This document shows positions 42,201-54,249 of a stretch of 64,000 nt of DNA, one piece after another. The notes under the pieces were generated by a model, which saw nothing but the letters and a program-made list of their open reading frames with translations, did no database searches and was not told the DNA's origin. Source of the stretch: Lasiosphaeris hirsuta (Eukaryota; Ascomycota; Sordariomycetes; Sordariales; Lasiosphaeriaceae); the NCBI GenBank assembly GCA_030549175.1, contig JAUKUA010000001.1, forward strand, positions 5,146,001 through 5,210,000. Direction: 5' to 3'. Every line of letters starts with the position of its first letter. The stretch's first letter is position 1. The translations under genes and the position numbers were made by a program.

Positions 42201-43262
42201 TCGCTGGCGGAATTACGCCCGCCCACGCAGATCCCGTCCAAGCCGAGCCGGGCAGTACTCAAAGATCTGCAGGTACGGATGGACTGGTTTCTACGCGTGC
42301 TGCTATCGCACCCGACGTTTGCGACGCACGAGATGCTCTGGGAGTTCTTCTTGGTACCAGACTTACAACTCGACGTAATGGCGGAGCGAAGCAAGCTCAA
42401 GGCCGATGCCCTCGTCGAAAAGGTGCACGATGAGCTCGACCCAGTCGAGGACTTGAGAGAGGTCGAGCAGTTCGTCGACCACGCCCGCGATATGGTGCGT
42501 AGTGTGCACTTTTCGACGAGGAGCGTGGCTAGACGGGCGAGCGTCGTCGGCAATGTGTGCAATGGTAAGACTAACAGACCCCCAGAGAAAGGCCTACGCT
42601 GACACCTAAGCCCCCAAGATCTATACGATGCCTCACAAATGTTGTCCCGCATAGTTTCCACTCTGACATTCCTCCCACCGTCACACATTACCGCCTTTGA
42701 AGTCTACGTTCGTACCCTACAACCGTCCCAGTCCTCGCCCCACGCCACCTTCTTCTCTACATTCCTCGCGCTCTATGCAAACGTTGAGGCCATCCTCAAG
42801 GCGCTCGCCCGCCCACCGCAGACCATCGCCAAGATCGGCGCCATCCGCCGCGAGGCCGAGCGCAACTACAGCTCGCTCAATCGATCCTCGCGCTGGCCAC
42901 TAGGGCTGCTCGACGACACACGGCAGCGCCTCAACGATGAACGTGAGGAGAAGGCGCGGCGCAGCGATCGCGATGCCGAGATGCTGTGTCGCGAGCTGCG
43001 ATACACGCAGCAAACGGTGGCGGGAGAGCTGGCCGGGTGGCGAGACATGCATGAACGGCTGGGGAGGAAGGCGGTCAAGGACCTGGCAAGGGGGATGATT
43101 GTGCAGGAGCGGATGAAGTTGGAAGGGTTGAAGAGAGCATTGAGGCGGGTTAGAGAGATTGGGGCCCCGTCGAGAGGGGAGGACGAGCATGCGGATACCG
43201 GGGAAGCCGGACACTGGGGGGCGGACAATGATAGCGGCGACCAGGTCAATGGGAGTAGCTGA
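39239..43262 (+). CDS. VRL1: VPS9-ankyrin-PX-BAR protein (Vrl1/VARP-like)
   Basis: A 1299-residue endosomal protein with a VPS9 domain, expected to be a Rab5-family GEF or Rab-binding scaffold. Exons 39239-39572, 39643-42564 and 42619-43262 join in phase. Domains: N-terminal region with SIVIKDNYIF; VPS9 (about 310-490) with DTLVSLLLYVVIKAQ; a Ser-rich linker; ankyrin repeats (about 650-885) with GDSVLMMAIQNK, GNTLLHIV and FTALMVASKYGRFEMVRVLF; PX (about 905-1015) with YAVTTCRRSLTDFEHLARLL; then a helical BAR-like end (about 1030-1270) rich in Arg and Glu. Yeast Vrl1 has the same order and pairs with Vin1 in the VINE sorting-nexin complex. The start ATG at 39239 is preceded by an out-of-frame ATG at 39235. 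Architecture is seen; orthology is inferred. Confidence 0.85.
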
Positions 43263-45300
43263 GGGTTGCCGGTGCTCGGCAGAGTCTCAAAGGGGTGAGG
43301 CCGCCGACGCCAGGATGAGATGAGGGAAAACAAGACTCGCTCATTTAGATTCAGTTTTTGTCTGGGTCCCTACTGCTGGTGTCCGATCTGGGTTTGGGTT
43401 CGGCGCCCTCATTTCTCTTCTTGGGGCGGTAAAACACCTGCCTCAGGTGAGGTCTGTCTGACTGGCCGGGACTTTCAGAGGGGAAGTGGCGTCGCGCCCG
43501 AGACTCCAGGCGGGTTGAGATCAGGCCAGATCAGGCCAGGTTGGGTAGGGAGAGGCCTGGAGATGGTTGCAGAAAGCACCGTATCGCCCCCTCGGCTCCT
43601 TCTCCTTTGTTGTTATTATCTTCGCTCTATTGGTTTTGGTCGAATTGTGTCTTGGGTGTGGGGCTCAACAGGACAGACAGGATCAGGATGGATAGATACC
43701 CCCCGGCCTTTCCTTTCGCCTCTTTGTCCCGTCTAGCGAAGAGAGGAAGGCTGCGTTGTATTGCCGGCATAATTGCGGAGCTTGATAGTGGTGTGTTACG
43801 ACTAGATGGGCGGGGTGTGCCTATGTACAAGCTAGGGGTGATAGAACGTAGTGAGAAGACGGGTGGTTGAATATACAGTAGTTGTAGGGTAGTATTCCGG
43901 GGAAGGGAACATGAATGCGAGGTTTCGATTTTTGAACGAACTGCTGTGGCCTGGGCGTAAATGCAGAACTAATGCATAGGAAGGGCGAGGGCGGGTGGGT
44001 AAGTAAGTCATATCAGCCCCGCCGGTCTGACGGACGGAGAGACAGACATGGCGGAGGGATATCCGGGAAGGAACTAAGTCATGGTCAAAATGGCCGCGCG
44101 TGCATTACCTAGATGGCCATATGCATGACCCGGGCTGGGACAATGGGCCGGCCTAGCTGACGGGCGGTTCGGGAGACGAGAGGGGATTGCATGCATTGCG
44201 CTGATTATGCATGTGTCTCGATCATGAGGCGGACAGCTGGAAAAGGGGTGGGGTTCAAAAGTTTGAGGTTTTGGCCATCATTCTGGTGTTTTACTCCTGT
44301 GGTGCTACAAGGTGCGGTGAGTGAGAGGTGTGAGCATGCGCACTTTGTTTGGATTTGGAAGCGGTATGCATGCGCATCGTAACTGTAAGCAGTTCAGTTT
44401 CGGAATTTGCACTCCAACCTCCCCCCCCCCCCCAACACCTTCACTTGCAAAACAGTCATACTTAATGTCAAGGATTTCGATTCCCGACTGCCCATTGTGG
44501 AAGAAACAAAGGTAAACAATGCAGATTCAATGCGGATTCATCACATTGAGCGTGAGTCACCGAGATGGAGTAGTGTAGAAACAAAGACCGATGAAACAAA
44601 CGCCAAGCTTGAAACAGGACGCACCGCGCCGCCGGGCTGGCTTGCCGAAGCCTCGAGTTGGCTGTTGCCGGGTGCAAGTTCTTCAATTTCGTCAGCTCCC
44701 TTCGGTTGAGTTCGGCTCGGCTGGCCTCTCCGCCATTATGACTCTTCGCTATGGTCTGTGTGGGTGCATGCCAGAGTCAAGTCCAGATGGAAATCTGCCA
44801 AGTGCAAGAGAGAGAAGGTCATTTGTTTGAACAGTCGAGAGCCAATCGACGGGTCGCATACACGAAAGCGACGGGAGGTTGAAGTCAAGATACGAGCCAT
44901 TATTGGTCAGACGCCATATGCGCAACTAGACGCGCCGCATGGAGGCGAAGCAGGGTAGAGCGCGTGCTTGTCGGCGAATCGCAGATCTAGTGTAGCAACG
45001 GCAAGGATGGCCGCGATGGGACGAAAAAGCTTGGACACGGGTCGTAGTCGCGCCAGTTTCCCGCGGCAGCGCGATTAACGGACGGACGATCGCGCTTGAT
45101 TCCCCTCCCAAGTCTCAATCGGGAAATCGAATTAAACGCAGTAACGAGGGCCAAGCCTCGTCCGACAAAACGCTGTGTCCAAGCTTCCGCTCCGACTCGA
45201 GATAGTAAGCGCCCGGCAATCTGGATAGCTGAGGCTGTGCAACGAAAACGCCCCATAAGGAATCCGGAAATGAGAGCAGGCGAGGGGCTTAAAGCATGGA

Positions 45301-46116
45301 TCAGATAGCTTCCGTACGACCTCTGACAGAGGATTGGGCTACGGAATCGGCCTGGGGCTCTAACAATTTCACTAGCCGCCAGCTTTCCAAGTCTTGACGC
45401 TTTGATCGGCCAAAGCCGCCGCGAGACCCAAGGGCGGCAATGAGGTTCTCATCTAGCACAGTGGTGTCAGCAATTGTTAGCGCCCAGTACCGCCGTACGC
45501 CAGCCGACCCTAACATGACCATGCTAGCATGGCGGTACCAATTCCAGCGACTTGACGGGACCGCAAGCGCTTGCGCTTCCCGAACCATAGGGACGGCCAC
45601 CCTCTATTGAGGCGCCTGTCTAGCTTTGCCTAGAACGCTCGACTCCCTGACATCAGCATTCCCATTTCTCGGGACGCTTGGTCAGGTGCCCTCGCGACAA
45701 GCCGGCCAAACGGCGCGGGCAGCGGCGGGCTCTCTCCGATGGTCGTAAGACAATGCAATTTCAGTAACCGCTGGCTCATACTCAAATCTCGTAACCATCG
45801 TCGGTCGGTCGTCGGCGGGCTGCACCATCATCGCAACCTCTAGCCCGATTACCCACATCCCAAGCATAGCAAGAATGAGACGGGAGCACTGCCAGGCGAC
45901 GAAACTTGCGCCCAAAAATAGGGCTGTCTTCTACTCAAGTCCAGGAACGCGAGATACAGGGCGGCAAGCACAAATCACCCCAGCCGCAACTGCAACTATG
46001 ACTGCAAAGCGCACGAGCAGAGGAGGCGAGTCGAAGCAAAACTGCCTGTTATCGAAAGAATTGGCGGAGCGGTGCCCAAATGCCGGAGCGCCGATGAAGA
46101 AGAACGATTGAGTGCT
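45301..46116 (-). pseudogene. Possible decayed membrane-protein gene
   Basis: One minus-strand frame stays open from 46116 to the TAG at 45301 except for three internal stops: TAG 45931-45933, TGA 45682-45684 and TAG 45604-45606. Two hydrophobic stretches resemble membrane helices: LLVRFAVIVAVAAGVICAC just before the first stop and LILAMLGMWVIGLEVAMMV after it. Each stop could arise from a CAG or CGA codon by one C-to-T change, the type produced by RIP or cytosine deamination. No family was recognised and no intact start or intron pattern was found. In GC-rich DNA such an open stretch can also occur by chance. Confidence 0.25.
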
Positions 46117-46336
46117 TCAATAAAGATGGATGCCCAATACGCATGTGCTGTCAATGGACTCTTCGGCATGCAATGCAAGAAGGTAAGAATGTATGGACAC
46201 GACGGCACGCTGGAACGGGCAGATGGATGGACGTATGCGGGGTGTCAGTCGTCGACGGCTTCGACTGCTACGATTCGAAGACTCGAGGGTGTGGGCGATG
46301 TCCGTCTCGCCTCACTTTCGCGCCTAAGGCCCCAGG

Positions 46337-46360
46337 AAAAAAAAAAAAAAAAAAAAAAAA
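46337..46360 (+). repeat. A homopolymer, 24 nt
   Basis: An uninterrupted run of 24 A residues. It may be slippage, or the tail of an old retroposed sequence; no target-site duplication or element body was recognised beside it. Confidence 0.9.
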
Positions 46361-48330
46361 GAAACCTTCCCCGCGTCGCCGTCCACCGTTGCTTGCGAGG
46401 TCAGGTGGAGGTCGTACAGCTTGTTCTCCCCGCTTGTGATGTTTAGTGCTCGGTAGCGTAGTCACGGTCGCGAACAAGAAGAAAGGAAGCGTCGAAGCAA
46501 AGCCGTCGTGTCGTGATACGAGTCGCCAAAAAGCCGCGCCGGGTTGGAGGAGTGGCGCCCATCCCTGCGCCGAATGGGAAGCGCGGGCTGGGATGGCAAG
46601 CTGGGGAAGCAGCCGGAGCCCCACTTTCGCATTTGCAATCTTGGCGCCCGTCTGCCCGCCCTGCTCTTTCCGCTCTCCTCTGTGGTCTGCCGTTGGACTG
46701 CCGTCCTTTGCTCTCAGTCCAGTGCTGTCTATCCGCAAGTCTAGCCCGGTGCTGGGTCTGTCTGGATGCCTGTGGCACGCTCACGCTCGGTGGCATCTGG
46801 TGCCACCCTGTAGCATTTCCCATCTTGGCCCCGGGGGACCGTTGCAGAAGCCGACCTCGCGACTAATGCACCCATCCACACACCCATCAGTACCCGTACC
46901 CCATCAACACCGTCCAGCCATCTCGGCGGAGGCTTGATGTCCACCTTGGCTGCGGGCCATGTGTCTAAATATGACTCATAGACGCCTGCAGGGCTGCTTG
47001 CAGGGTGCAGCCATTCCCGAGCCAATGGCGGCGTCGGGAGGTGCAGCAACTGGCCGTTTCTCAGGATCTAGGGCCCTTTGGCAGAGCAAGTCTCTGAATG
47101 TTTCGAGTCTTGTGGGTGTGTTAGGTTACCGGTGTTGCGTCCTTCGTGTGAGCTGTCGTGGGGGACGCTGCAGTGCAAGTGCACTGCATTGGCAAGTGAA
47201 GCGTGAGGATTGACAAACGGCCGAAGAGAGCAAACCTTGGGGAGCTTGGGCCATCCTCTGTTAATGCATCCCGATGCTCAATGGACGATCGGATCGAAAC
47301 TCAAGCTGAAGTCGCAACATACAATGATTGCGCGGCAGTGATAGCAGACGGAAAGCACCTACCTCGCAAATCTGCGCGCTTGCCCGATAGTACTTACCCG
47401 CGAGGATGCTGTTGAATGAGGTCAGATCTAACAGGCGAAATTGACCTTCAGACGGCACTTGTCAGCTGTACCCAGTGACCTGTGTTGTTCTCGTCTAATA
47501 ACTCTGGGCAGCAAATTACAGAGCCGCCGAAGCCAACCCGGACGGGAGCAGTGCCCACCTAGTAGTGGACGGTTAGGTTGGCGGTACGTACCCGTGTGGG
47601 AGGTACTTGGGTACCTTTGTCTTGGTCTCGTCCTCAACGACGTCTCAAGAAGCTCTCACACAAGTTACGCAACCGGGCTTCTCTCTGGGGCCGCGGCAGC
47701 CCCAACCCGAACACCCCGGACGTCGAGTGACATGTTGGGGAACCTTGGGTGCTTTTTGTCTCCGCGTTTCAGGTCTGCCTATTTTCATCCAGATGCAATC
47801 AGAGACGACGTTTGGCTGCAGCCCTAGACGGGTACGTACCGACCTGCTCCCATCTCCATGCTCCCATCGCGGTCCCACTTCGACGTCCACACCCACGCCC
47901 ACGTCCACCGCGCCCACGCCCGCCTCCACGCTACCACGCTTGCACGCCTCGACGCCTCGACACCTCGCGGTCTCCATGGTATCGCGCCGGAGCCACTTGC
48001 TCACGGGCGAGTCGGCTGGTGCATCATGGCCCGTTCTGGCCGGCCATCCAGGGCCTATGGTCTCCGGCTGCCGTCTGGCCTTGAGGATAAGTATAACCCT
48101 CCTGCCCACGTCTCGCAACTCTTGTTTGCCCATCCTCAAACATCGCTTCTCTCACCCTCTAAAAGCCATCAGACTTCTCCGGAGAGGTCGGGTTGAGACT
48201 GCAGACTGTTTACTGTTTATTCCATCCTTTCTCTCTCCCAAACTTACACGCCCCGGAGCCGGCCTCCCCAACCTCGCCCTCACACTCACTCACTCTATCT
48301 AATCTGTAATCTGCTTGTCCAGTCGCCATC

Positions 48331-50156
48331 ATGTCCACGTAAGTCGTCTCATGCCCCCCCCCCAAACACACACCTCAGACACTGACACCTGGACAAGTCT
48401 GGCAGCGGATGTCACGTTCGACTTCACTTTCCCGTCATGCGATCCCACTACCCCTCCAAGCTTTTCTTTTGACCCATCTCTTCTTGAGATTCCTTTCAAC
48501 CCTGGCCACGCTCGCTCCAGTTCGCATGGATCCGTCTACTCCTTCGAGTCGTCGCCCTCCGACTCGGTTACCACTACCAGCACCCGCCGCACCACCCCGG
48601 CTCGGAGTCCCGTCCGTACTCATGGCCCCCTCTTGCTGCCCAAGATCCGTAGCCAGGACCAGACCATCGCCCCGTCCGACTCCCGTGCCCCGGCTGCTAA
48701 GCGCGCCAGGACATCACCGCTACCCACCTCCAATGCCACTGCTTCCTTCCGCCCGTCACACGCCCGCAGTTACACCAACCCTGAGGCCATCCCTTACTCG
48801 GCGGCTGTCTCATTCACTGACGACAGCACGTCGAGCCTCCTCTGCTCTCCCGTGAGCTTCTCTCACGACTCTTTCAATGGCCACTCACGCCGGGCATCCT
48901 CTTGCGGCGTCGACAACGTCGCCATCGAGAAGTATGGCTTCCCAACCTACCGCCAGATGCCCTCATATGTCGCTGGTGGTCGGGCAAGCAGCAGCCCTAC
49001 TCCCCCACCGCAACCGCAGCCGCAGCAGCACCTTTCGCAGCCCGATCAGTATCTCTATCAGTATACGCCGCGTGCCCCTTCACCCCTCGCTGCCGCCGCG
49101 CCTATCACACCCGACCTGACGCCCTCCACCACCCTCTTTTCTTATCTATCATCCCCCAACCCCGCCCCGTCACTGGTTCACACTATCTCATTCCCGCTAC
49201 GGGATCCGCACACCAAGCACTTCTGGTGGGACGTGCGTCAGATCCGCTCTTGGTCTGGCTTCAGTGCATCCAGCATACTCTCGCTCCCTGGGGCCTCGGC
49301 CTGCCTCTCCATGCCTGTCTCAGCGGCTCTCCTCCCGACACCCATGACCGCCCAGAGGCACCCGGAGACTGAGTCGGCGTTGCACTCTATCTATTCCTCA
49401 TACTACCTGCCCAAGATCAATAACGCGCTCGCCCTCACTTCGCAAAGGCCTCTACAGCTCTCGGTGCCCTCCAAGAGCGCTACCGCCGCCGTGGCCGCCC
49501 CCAACAATGCCGGCATGGCAACCGACTGCATGTTTGTCGCCAACGTGGCGGGCGAGGCTGCTTCGGCCGCTGCCATTTTCGGGGGCAAGCCAACAGCTCG
49601 CGTTGTCGGGCTCGTCAAGAGCTTCGACCGCTTCAACACCGGCATGCGCGTCGAGGGTAACGTCAAGCGCGTGGAGTATCTGCGCGGCCTGTCACATCTT
49701 CACCACGCCATGCGTGAGCATGGCTGCCGCTACGGTTTCATCTTGACCGAGATCGAGCTCGTGTATGTGCGCAACGGCACTGAAGGCACGCCGCACTTTG
49801 GCTACCTTGAGGTTGGCTCCGTTCAGCTCGCAGCCGCCTCCGCCGACGGCGACGCTTTGGCCGGTGTTCCGGCGGATTCAGAGGATGTTCCAATGACAGC
49901 ATGTCTCGCGCTCTGGGGTCTCTGCATGATCGCCGCCAACGATCAGGCCGCCAACGGTCATGCTCACTGGCGCGCCGACATTGGCGCCCCCGCCGAAGGC
50001 ACACGCCGCAAGGCCCTGCCACGAGACGACTGGATGCCACAGCCACAGCTTGCCGAGAAGAGAGAGTCAAAGCGGTCTCGTGGCTGGGTGTGGCCCGAGG
50101 ATGCGATTGGCCGCAAGGAGTTGGGCAAGCGGGGAGTACGCTATGGCGCTTGCTAG
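48331..50156 (+). CDS. Nuclear-looking fungal protein of unknown function
   Basis: I do not recognise a named family in this 588-residue protein. The first coding exon is 8 nt (48331-48338, ATG TCC AC), then a 59-bp intron with GTAAGT and an AAG acceptor, then 48398-50156. The earlier CAG acceptor would give an immediate stop, so AAG is the only one that works. This gives MSTLAADVTFDFTF. The N-terminal 250 residues are Ser/Pro/Thr-rich with a PTPPPQPQPQQ tract and a basic cluster AAKRAR near 104. The C-terminal half is conserved-looking, from HTISFPLRDPHTKHFWWDVRQIRSW (from about 263) through FMVAN-type Ala-rich segments to YGFILTEIELVYVRN. A second basic cluster KRESKRSRGW lies near the end. 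Two basic clusters suggest nuclear import; a regulatory role is possible but unproven. Long intergenic regions flank it on both sides. Confidence 0.75.
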
Positions 50157-53100
50157 GCGTGGGCGAACTCGTTTAGCGCTTGGGCTGGCCCCAAGGGCTG
50201 ATCAAGTGAGTTTTAATGGTGATTTACGACGATGAAGAGGGAGCCCGAGGGGTCTGCGACCTTGCTCATTCGGCCCCCAGTACATAGACTTGCATTTTTC
50301 CTTTTTTTTTCTATCTTGCATTGGGTGGTAGTTATGAGCTTTTCTCCCACTACTTTGTTGACTGGTTCAAGAAAAAGGGACTGGAGGCTCGGGCTCGTGG
50401 CCATTATAATGGGCGCTTTACTGGGAGGAAGGTATTACTATTTACCGGTTACTACTTAGTGCTTAACTTGGGGCTATGAGGCTATGAAGGCGGTATGGTT
50501 ACTTCTGTTAATGTGGTGGAGTATGAGGAGTTGAGTGAAATAAAACAAAAGAATTCAATTACTTACAGTTCAAGTTCGCCCTAGATTGCGCGCAAACTTG
50601 GTAATGATGTGTATGTTTTTTGTACCCGGGTAACGCCTTAGGTAGCGACCGAATTAAGGAGCATCAGGAATTGCTTCTGTATTGGTGGGTCAAGCTAGCT
50701 CATGGAACCCAACCCAAACAAGTCTGGATTCGGATGCCGTCCCCTCATCTAGGTTGACAGACCGGCATACGTGTCCGTCGATGATAGACGCCTGTCATCC
50801 ACTCAAGAGAGCTGCTGCCGCGACTCTTCCATAGAAATCCTATCTTCAAGTTTATTTCTCAAGTCACCAGGCAGATCAATCTATATCCACACCAGTCCCT
50901 GGCTCACCAGTTATCAGGGTATTCGGGTATTGGGCGAGTGGGGTGAGCACAGTGATGTGTACAGCCTTCATCCTAAGCCTCGCTTGAGCCTCAAAGCATA
51001 CTATATGGGTGAAGGTGACCATAGAATTTTCAGTTGGGCAAGATAACTTGAAATGATGGGATATTTGACAGCCGTTTCTTTCTGCAATATTGACATCTCC
51101 GTTTTTAGAAGGCATACCTTGTACAATACCGAGTGAGCTCTAACAGGCTATGGTCTGTCGCCCACACGTCAGTCGATAGGGTTTGCGCCATGGACATACA
51201 CAAGACATGGGGTTATATAACATTTTGGTCTCTGCGGATAGTACCTCGGACATGGAAATAGCCGATGCTGATCTGGCTGGAGCTCTTGATTTCACCTGGC
51301 TAAGGTAGGTAAGGATATGATATATCGAAATCAGAGCCTACAGGGATATACAGCTTCCATGGCTGTCCTCAAAAACTAGCCCCGTCAGGGGTTTTGTGCA
51401 GCCGAACGGGAGAGAATCTTCCTCCCCTTGCTGGAGGACATGGCCAAGTACAAAACTCCCCCATGTACTTAGTGCAAACCAACCTCGCCCAAAACTCAAG
51501 GTGCTAGACATAGTACAGAGGTGGAATTTGGCATAGCCACAGATCGGTAGGTGTTGATTTCGTCATAAACTTTACTCAGTAAGACATGTAGACATAGATA
51601 GTACCAGTGCTCAGACGGTGGCACTGCCAGTGGTAACAATGGCAGTGGTGCGTTGAGAGCGATATAACAACGACGACGATGCCCTTTGACTGTTGATAGG
51701 TGTGCTTTAGGCCCAGTGATAAACTACCCGTCAGGACTGGGAAGTCAGCGATGAGCAGCCGCCGTCCAACAGGCATCTGTGTTGTCACCTGTGCTCCAGA
51801 TGCGGTTTACATCTGGCCCTTTGACAAGAATAGACAAACTCAAGCAAGCGGTCAGAAACGAGGTTACCTTGACTAAGTGTTGTTATTATGGGGGAGCCTC
51901 AGAGAAACACACGCCCAGCCACCTTAGCTAGTATCCGCCGGCTAGTCAAGTCATATTGTTAGCCACTGCTCATTACGAGGGAATCCATCGTTGTTTTATT
52001 GTTGTGCGGGGGAATTTCATCTTACGAGCCACCTGATCCCTTAGGTACCTAGCTAGAAACAAGGCCACATACAATGCTCATCATCAGTCCGGGTAATATA
52101 CACCACCGGTGTCGAGTTCCCATACGGTATCATAGGCAATCGGCATAAGACACAAGATAGAGAGCTACATCACCAGACGACTTATGGGCTGTCAAGAGTC
52201 GGCGGCAACGGTGATGTCAGCCCCAGCCCTATTGCCAGTAGATGGCAAGAGGTATCATACACCCCCTGCAATTATTCGCAGGAGTAAAAAGGCACTTGAC
52301 GAGTCAGGTTGAAACGCTGAGGCGTAGCACGTGTTCTGGCGCCACCGACAAGATAAAGACAATGTGATATAACACGGATGTTGGCGGGTTCAAATATAGG
52401 TTGTCACACCTCAAAAGAAGGTTTGGGCGAGTGGGGCAGCCGGCGTAAATGTCTGTTTCTCTTCTTGAAACGAGCTGGGAGCGGAGTTGGCGATTGAACT
52501 TGGAGCTGTTAACACATTGCGAGGGCCTGACTCAGCTTCCCCGGGCACAAGGGAAACAATGTTTTGACGATCAGACTGCCCGACGGCAGGACGCGGGTCC
52601 GATACATACCTCTTCCCGGGTTTCCCAGCGCTTGGGAGGACCTGACGATAATCTATATGCCGTGTCCCGCTGGTAACTTGAACCTGGAAAGCTGGGCGCG
52701 ATGAGTCTATGCCGTGTCACGCAGGCGGTTCATCGCGGATCGGGTTCACGGCATTGATCCATCTGGTATCGTCATCTCTTCACTCAACGACTTCGACTGG
52801 ATGACTGTGGATGGCTGACGTCAATACGGAGGAGGGGCATTACGGGTGCCTGCGCCGACGAGCGTGGGCTGGCGATTCGCTGGCCCTATTGCCTTGTTGC
52901 AGAGGCTATTTTGTTTCTTCTTTGACGCACACGTGGACAATCCCACTGTCTCCGATCTGGCGGGCGGCTACGATGGTTGGGTCGGCGGACTGTGTTCCTG
53001 TGTGTAGTTCCCGGGCCTCCCTCGCATGCTGACTCTTGAGGCAGGTCGCCTGGGCCGCAGCGTTGCATCTTCTTTTTTCGGAGGATTGCTGAACCCCGCT

Positions 53101-54249
53101 TCAAGCCCCACCGCCCCCCTGTGCAAGCCTCCGTGCTTGTTTGTCCTTTCTCCTCCGACAGCAGGTATCCCACAGCCTCTCACAGCAGACCACACTCGAA
53201 CTGTCCGAATTGGACAGTGCTCATTTCCCTTGCCGCCATTCACATTCAGCCTTTCAGATCGAGCAGGCACCTCGCAGCCAGACAGATGAACTACTCGTCG
53301 GGTGGCCAGAGAAGCGCCCAACCCAAAGCCATCCCGCTGTCAAGGCGATTCGAGAGAGATCGCCTCGCCATCATCCCTGGTAAACCCCAGTGGCCAGACC
53401 GAAAACCCCTGCTTGGATTAGCCTGCAACTGTCTCGCTAATTGCTCTCTCGAACCCAATTCGGCTCTTGTCCTGCCCGGCGCTTCTGACGTCGTATTGTC
53501 TTGAGTGTCTTAGAAGACGGCACCCACACCGGCGCGACGCCGCCACTCCTCGGCAGGAAGAAATGGTGTTGCCAAATTCGCTGCTGCTTTCTGGATGGAG
53601 AATCAAGCCGTTGCGCAGGGGAGCTGCCAAAAATGGCGAATTCCTGACCCTCGAGCCACCAAGGGACAGCAAGGACGGCTTGGGCGCCCCTGGCAGTTGG
53701 AGCGAGGAACGTGCGCCCTGCAGCATCGAATGCAAGGTACGAAACGCTCTTTACTGCAAATGGACGAGGCGACGTTCAAGGGAGGCCTGCTTCGCTGCAA
53801 GCCAACCTCGATCGAAAACAGACGGCGATGCTCCCCACAAGTGCCACACCGAATGAAGGCAGGCCGTTACTGGCTCGCGCCGCAAATGAGGCTGCACGCC
53901 CGCAGCGCGCGTCAACGGCCCCCTTTCGACCCACAGCGTCAGAGCATCCACACTGCGACCTTCCCCAGAACTAGAGCTCATCAGTGCTCCTTCAAGACCG
54001 ACATCCAATTCTCTTCCCTTTCTCCTCCCTTTACGAGCGACCGCTATCTCCCAGACCCCGTCCCTCGTTGACCGACACTAGTCCTCCGCGAAAAGGGAAA
54101 AGGGAAATCTCCCCTATGTATGATTTCCCAATTAATTGGCACACTCCGACCCAAAGCCACCCAGAGCCAATTGAGCACTGCCAAGCTATGAGGACCGAGG
54201 GCCAGCACCGATAAAGCCAGCACCACATTCGGACTGCATCCCGTGTGTT
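50157..54249. other. Long intergenic region (4.1 kb)
   Basis: The stretch 50.4-52.4 kb is AT-richer than its surroundings with no long frames. Motifs such as CCTTAGGTA and TAGGTACCTA recur (about 50636 and 52041), as does an 8-bp-arm hairpin at 51622. From about 53 to 54.2 kb the sequence is richer in GC and pyrimidines and probably forms the leader of the coiled-coil gene. No gene recognised. Confidence 0.4.
51622..51647. repeat. Inverted repeat, 8-bp arms, 10-nt loop
   Basis: CACTGCCA and TGGCAGTG are exact complements around a 10-nt loop in the AT-richer part of the intergenic region. Short enough to be chance. Confidence 0.6.

Larger units (their letters stand above)
43263..48330. other. 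Very long intergenic region (5.1 kb)
   Basis: The longest gap in the window. It holds a possible decayed gene on the minus strand (45301-46116), a 13-C run at 44421, a 24-A run at 46337 and C-rich low-complexity sequence (CCACGCCCACG-type) at about 47.86-47.95 kb in the probable leader of the next gene. Many overlapping open frames reflect GC content. I found no intact gene or transposon. Confidence 0.4.

Noticed and set aside
46143..47049. Several long overlapping frames on both strands around the poly(A) run
   Set aside because: All six frames are partly open because of base composition; Lys or Phe runs come from the A homopolymer; no conserved motif.
47607..48302. 231-codon plus-strand frame before the gene at 48331
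   Set aside because: Composed of Pro/Thr/Ser from C-rich repeats, lies in the probable leader and has a competing antisense frame.
53467..54071. Open frames of 129 and 158 codons before the coiled-coil gene
   Set aside because: They overlap each other in different frames and have no recognisable sequence; more likely the promoter and leader.
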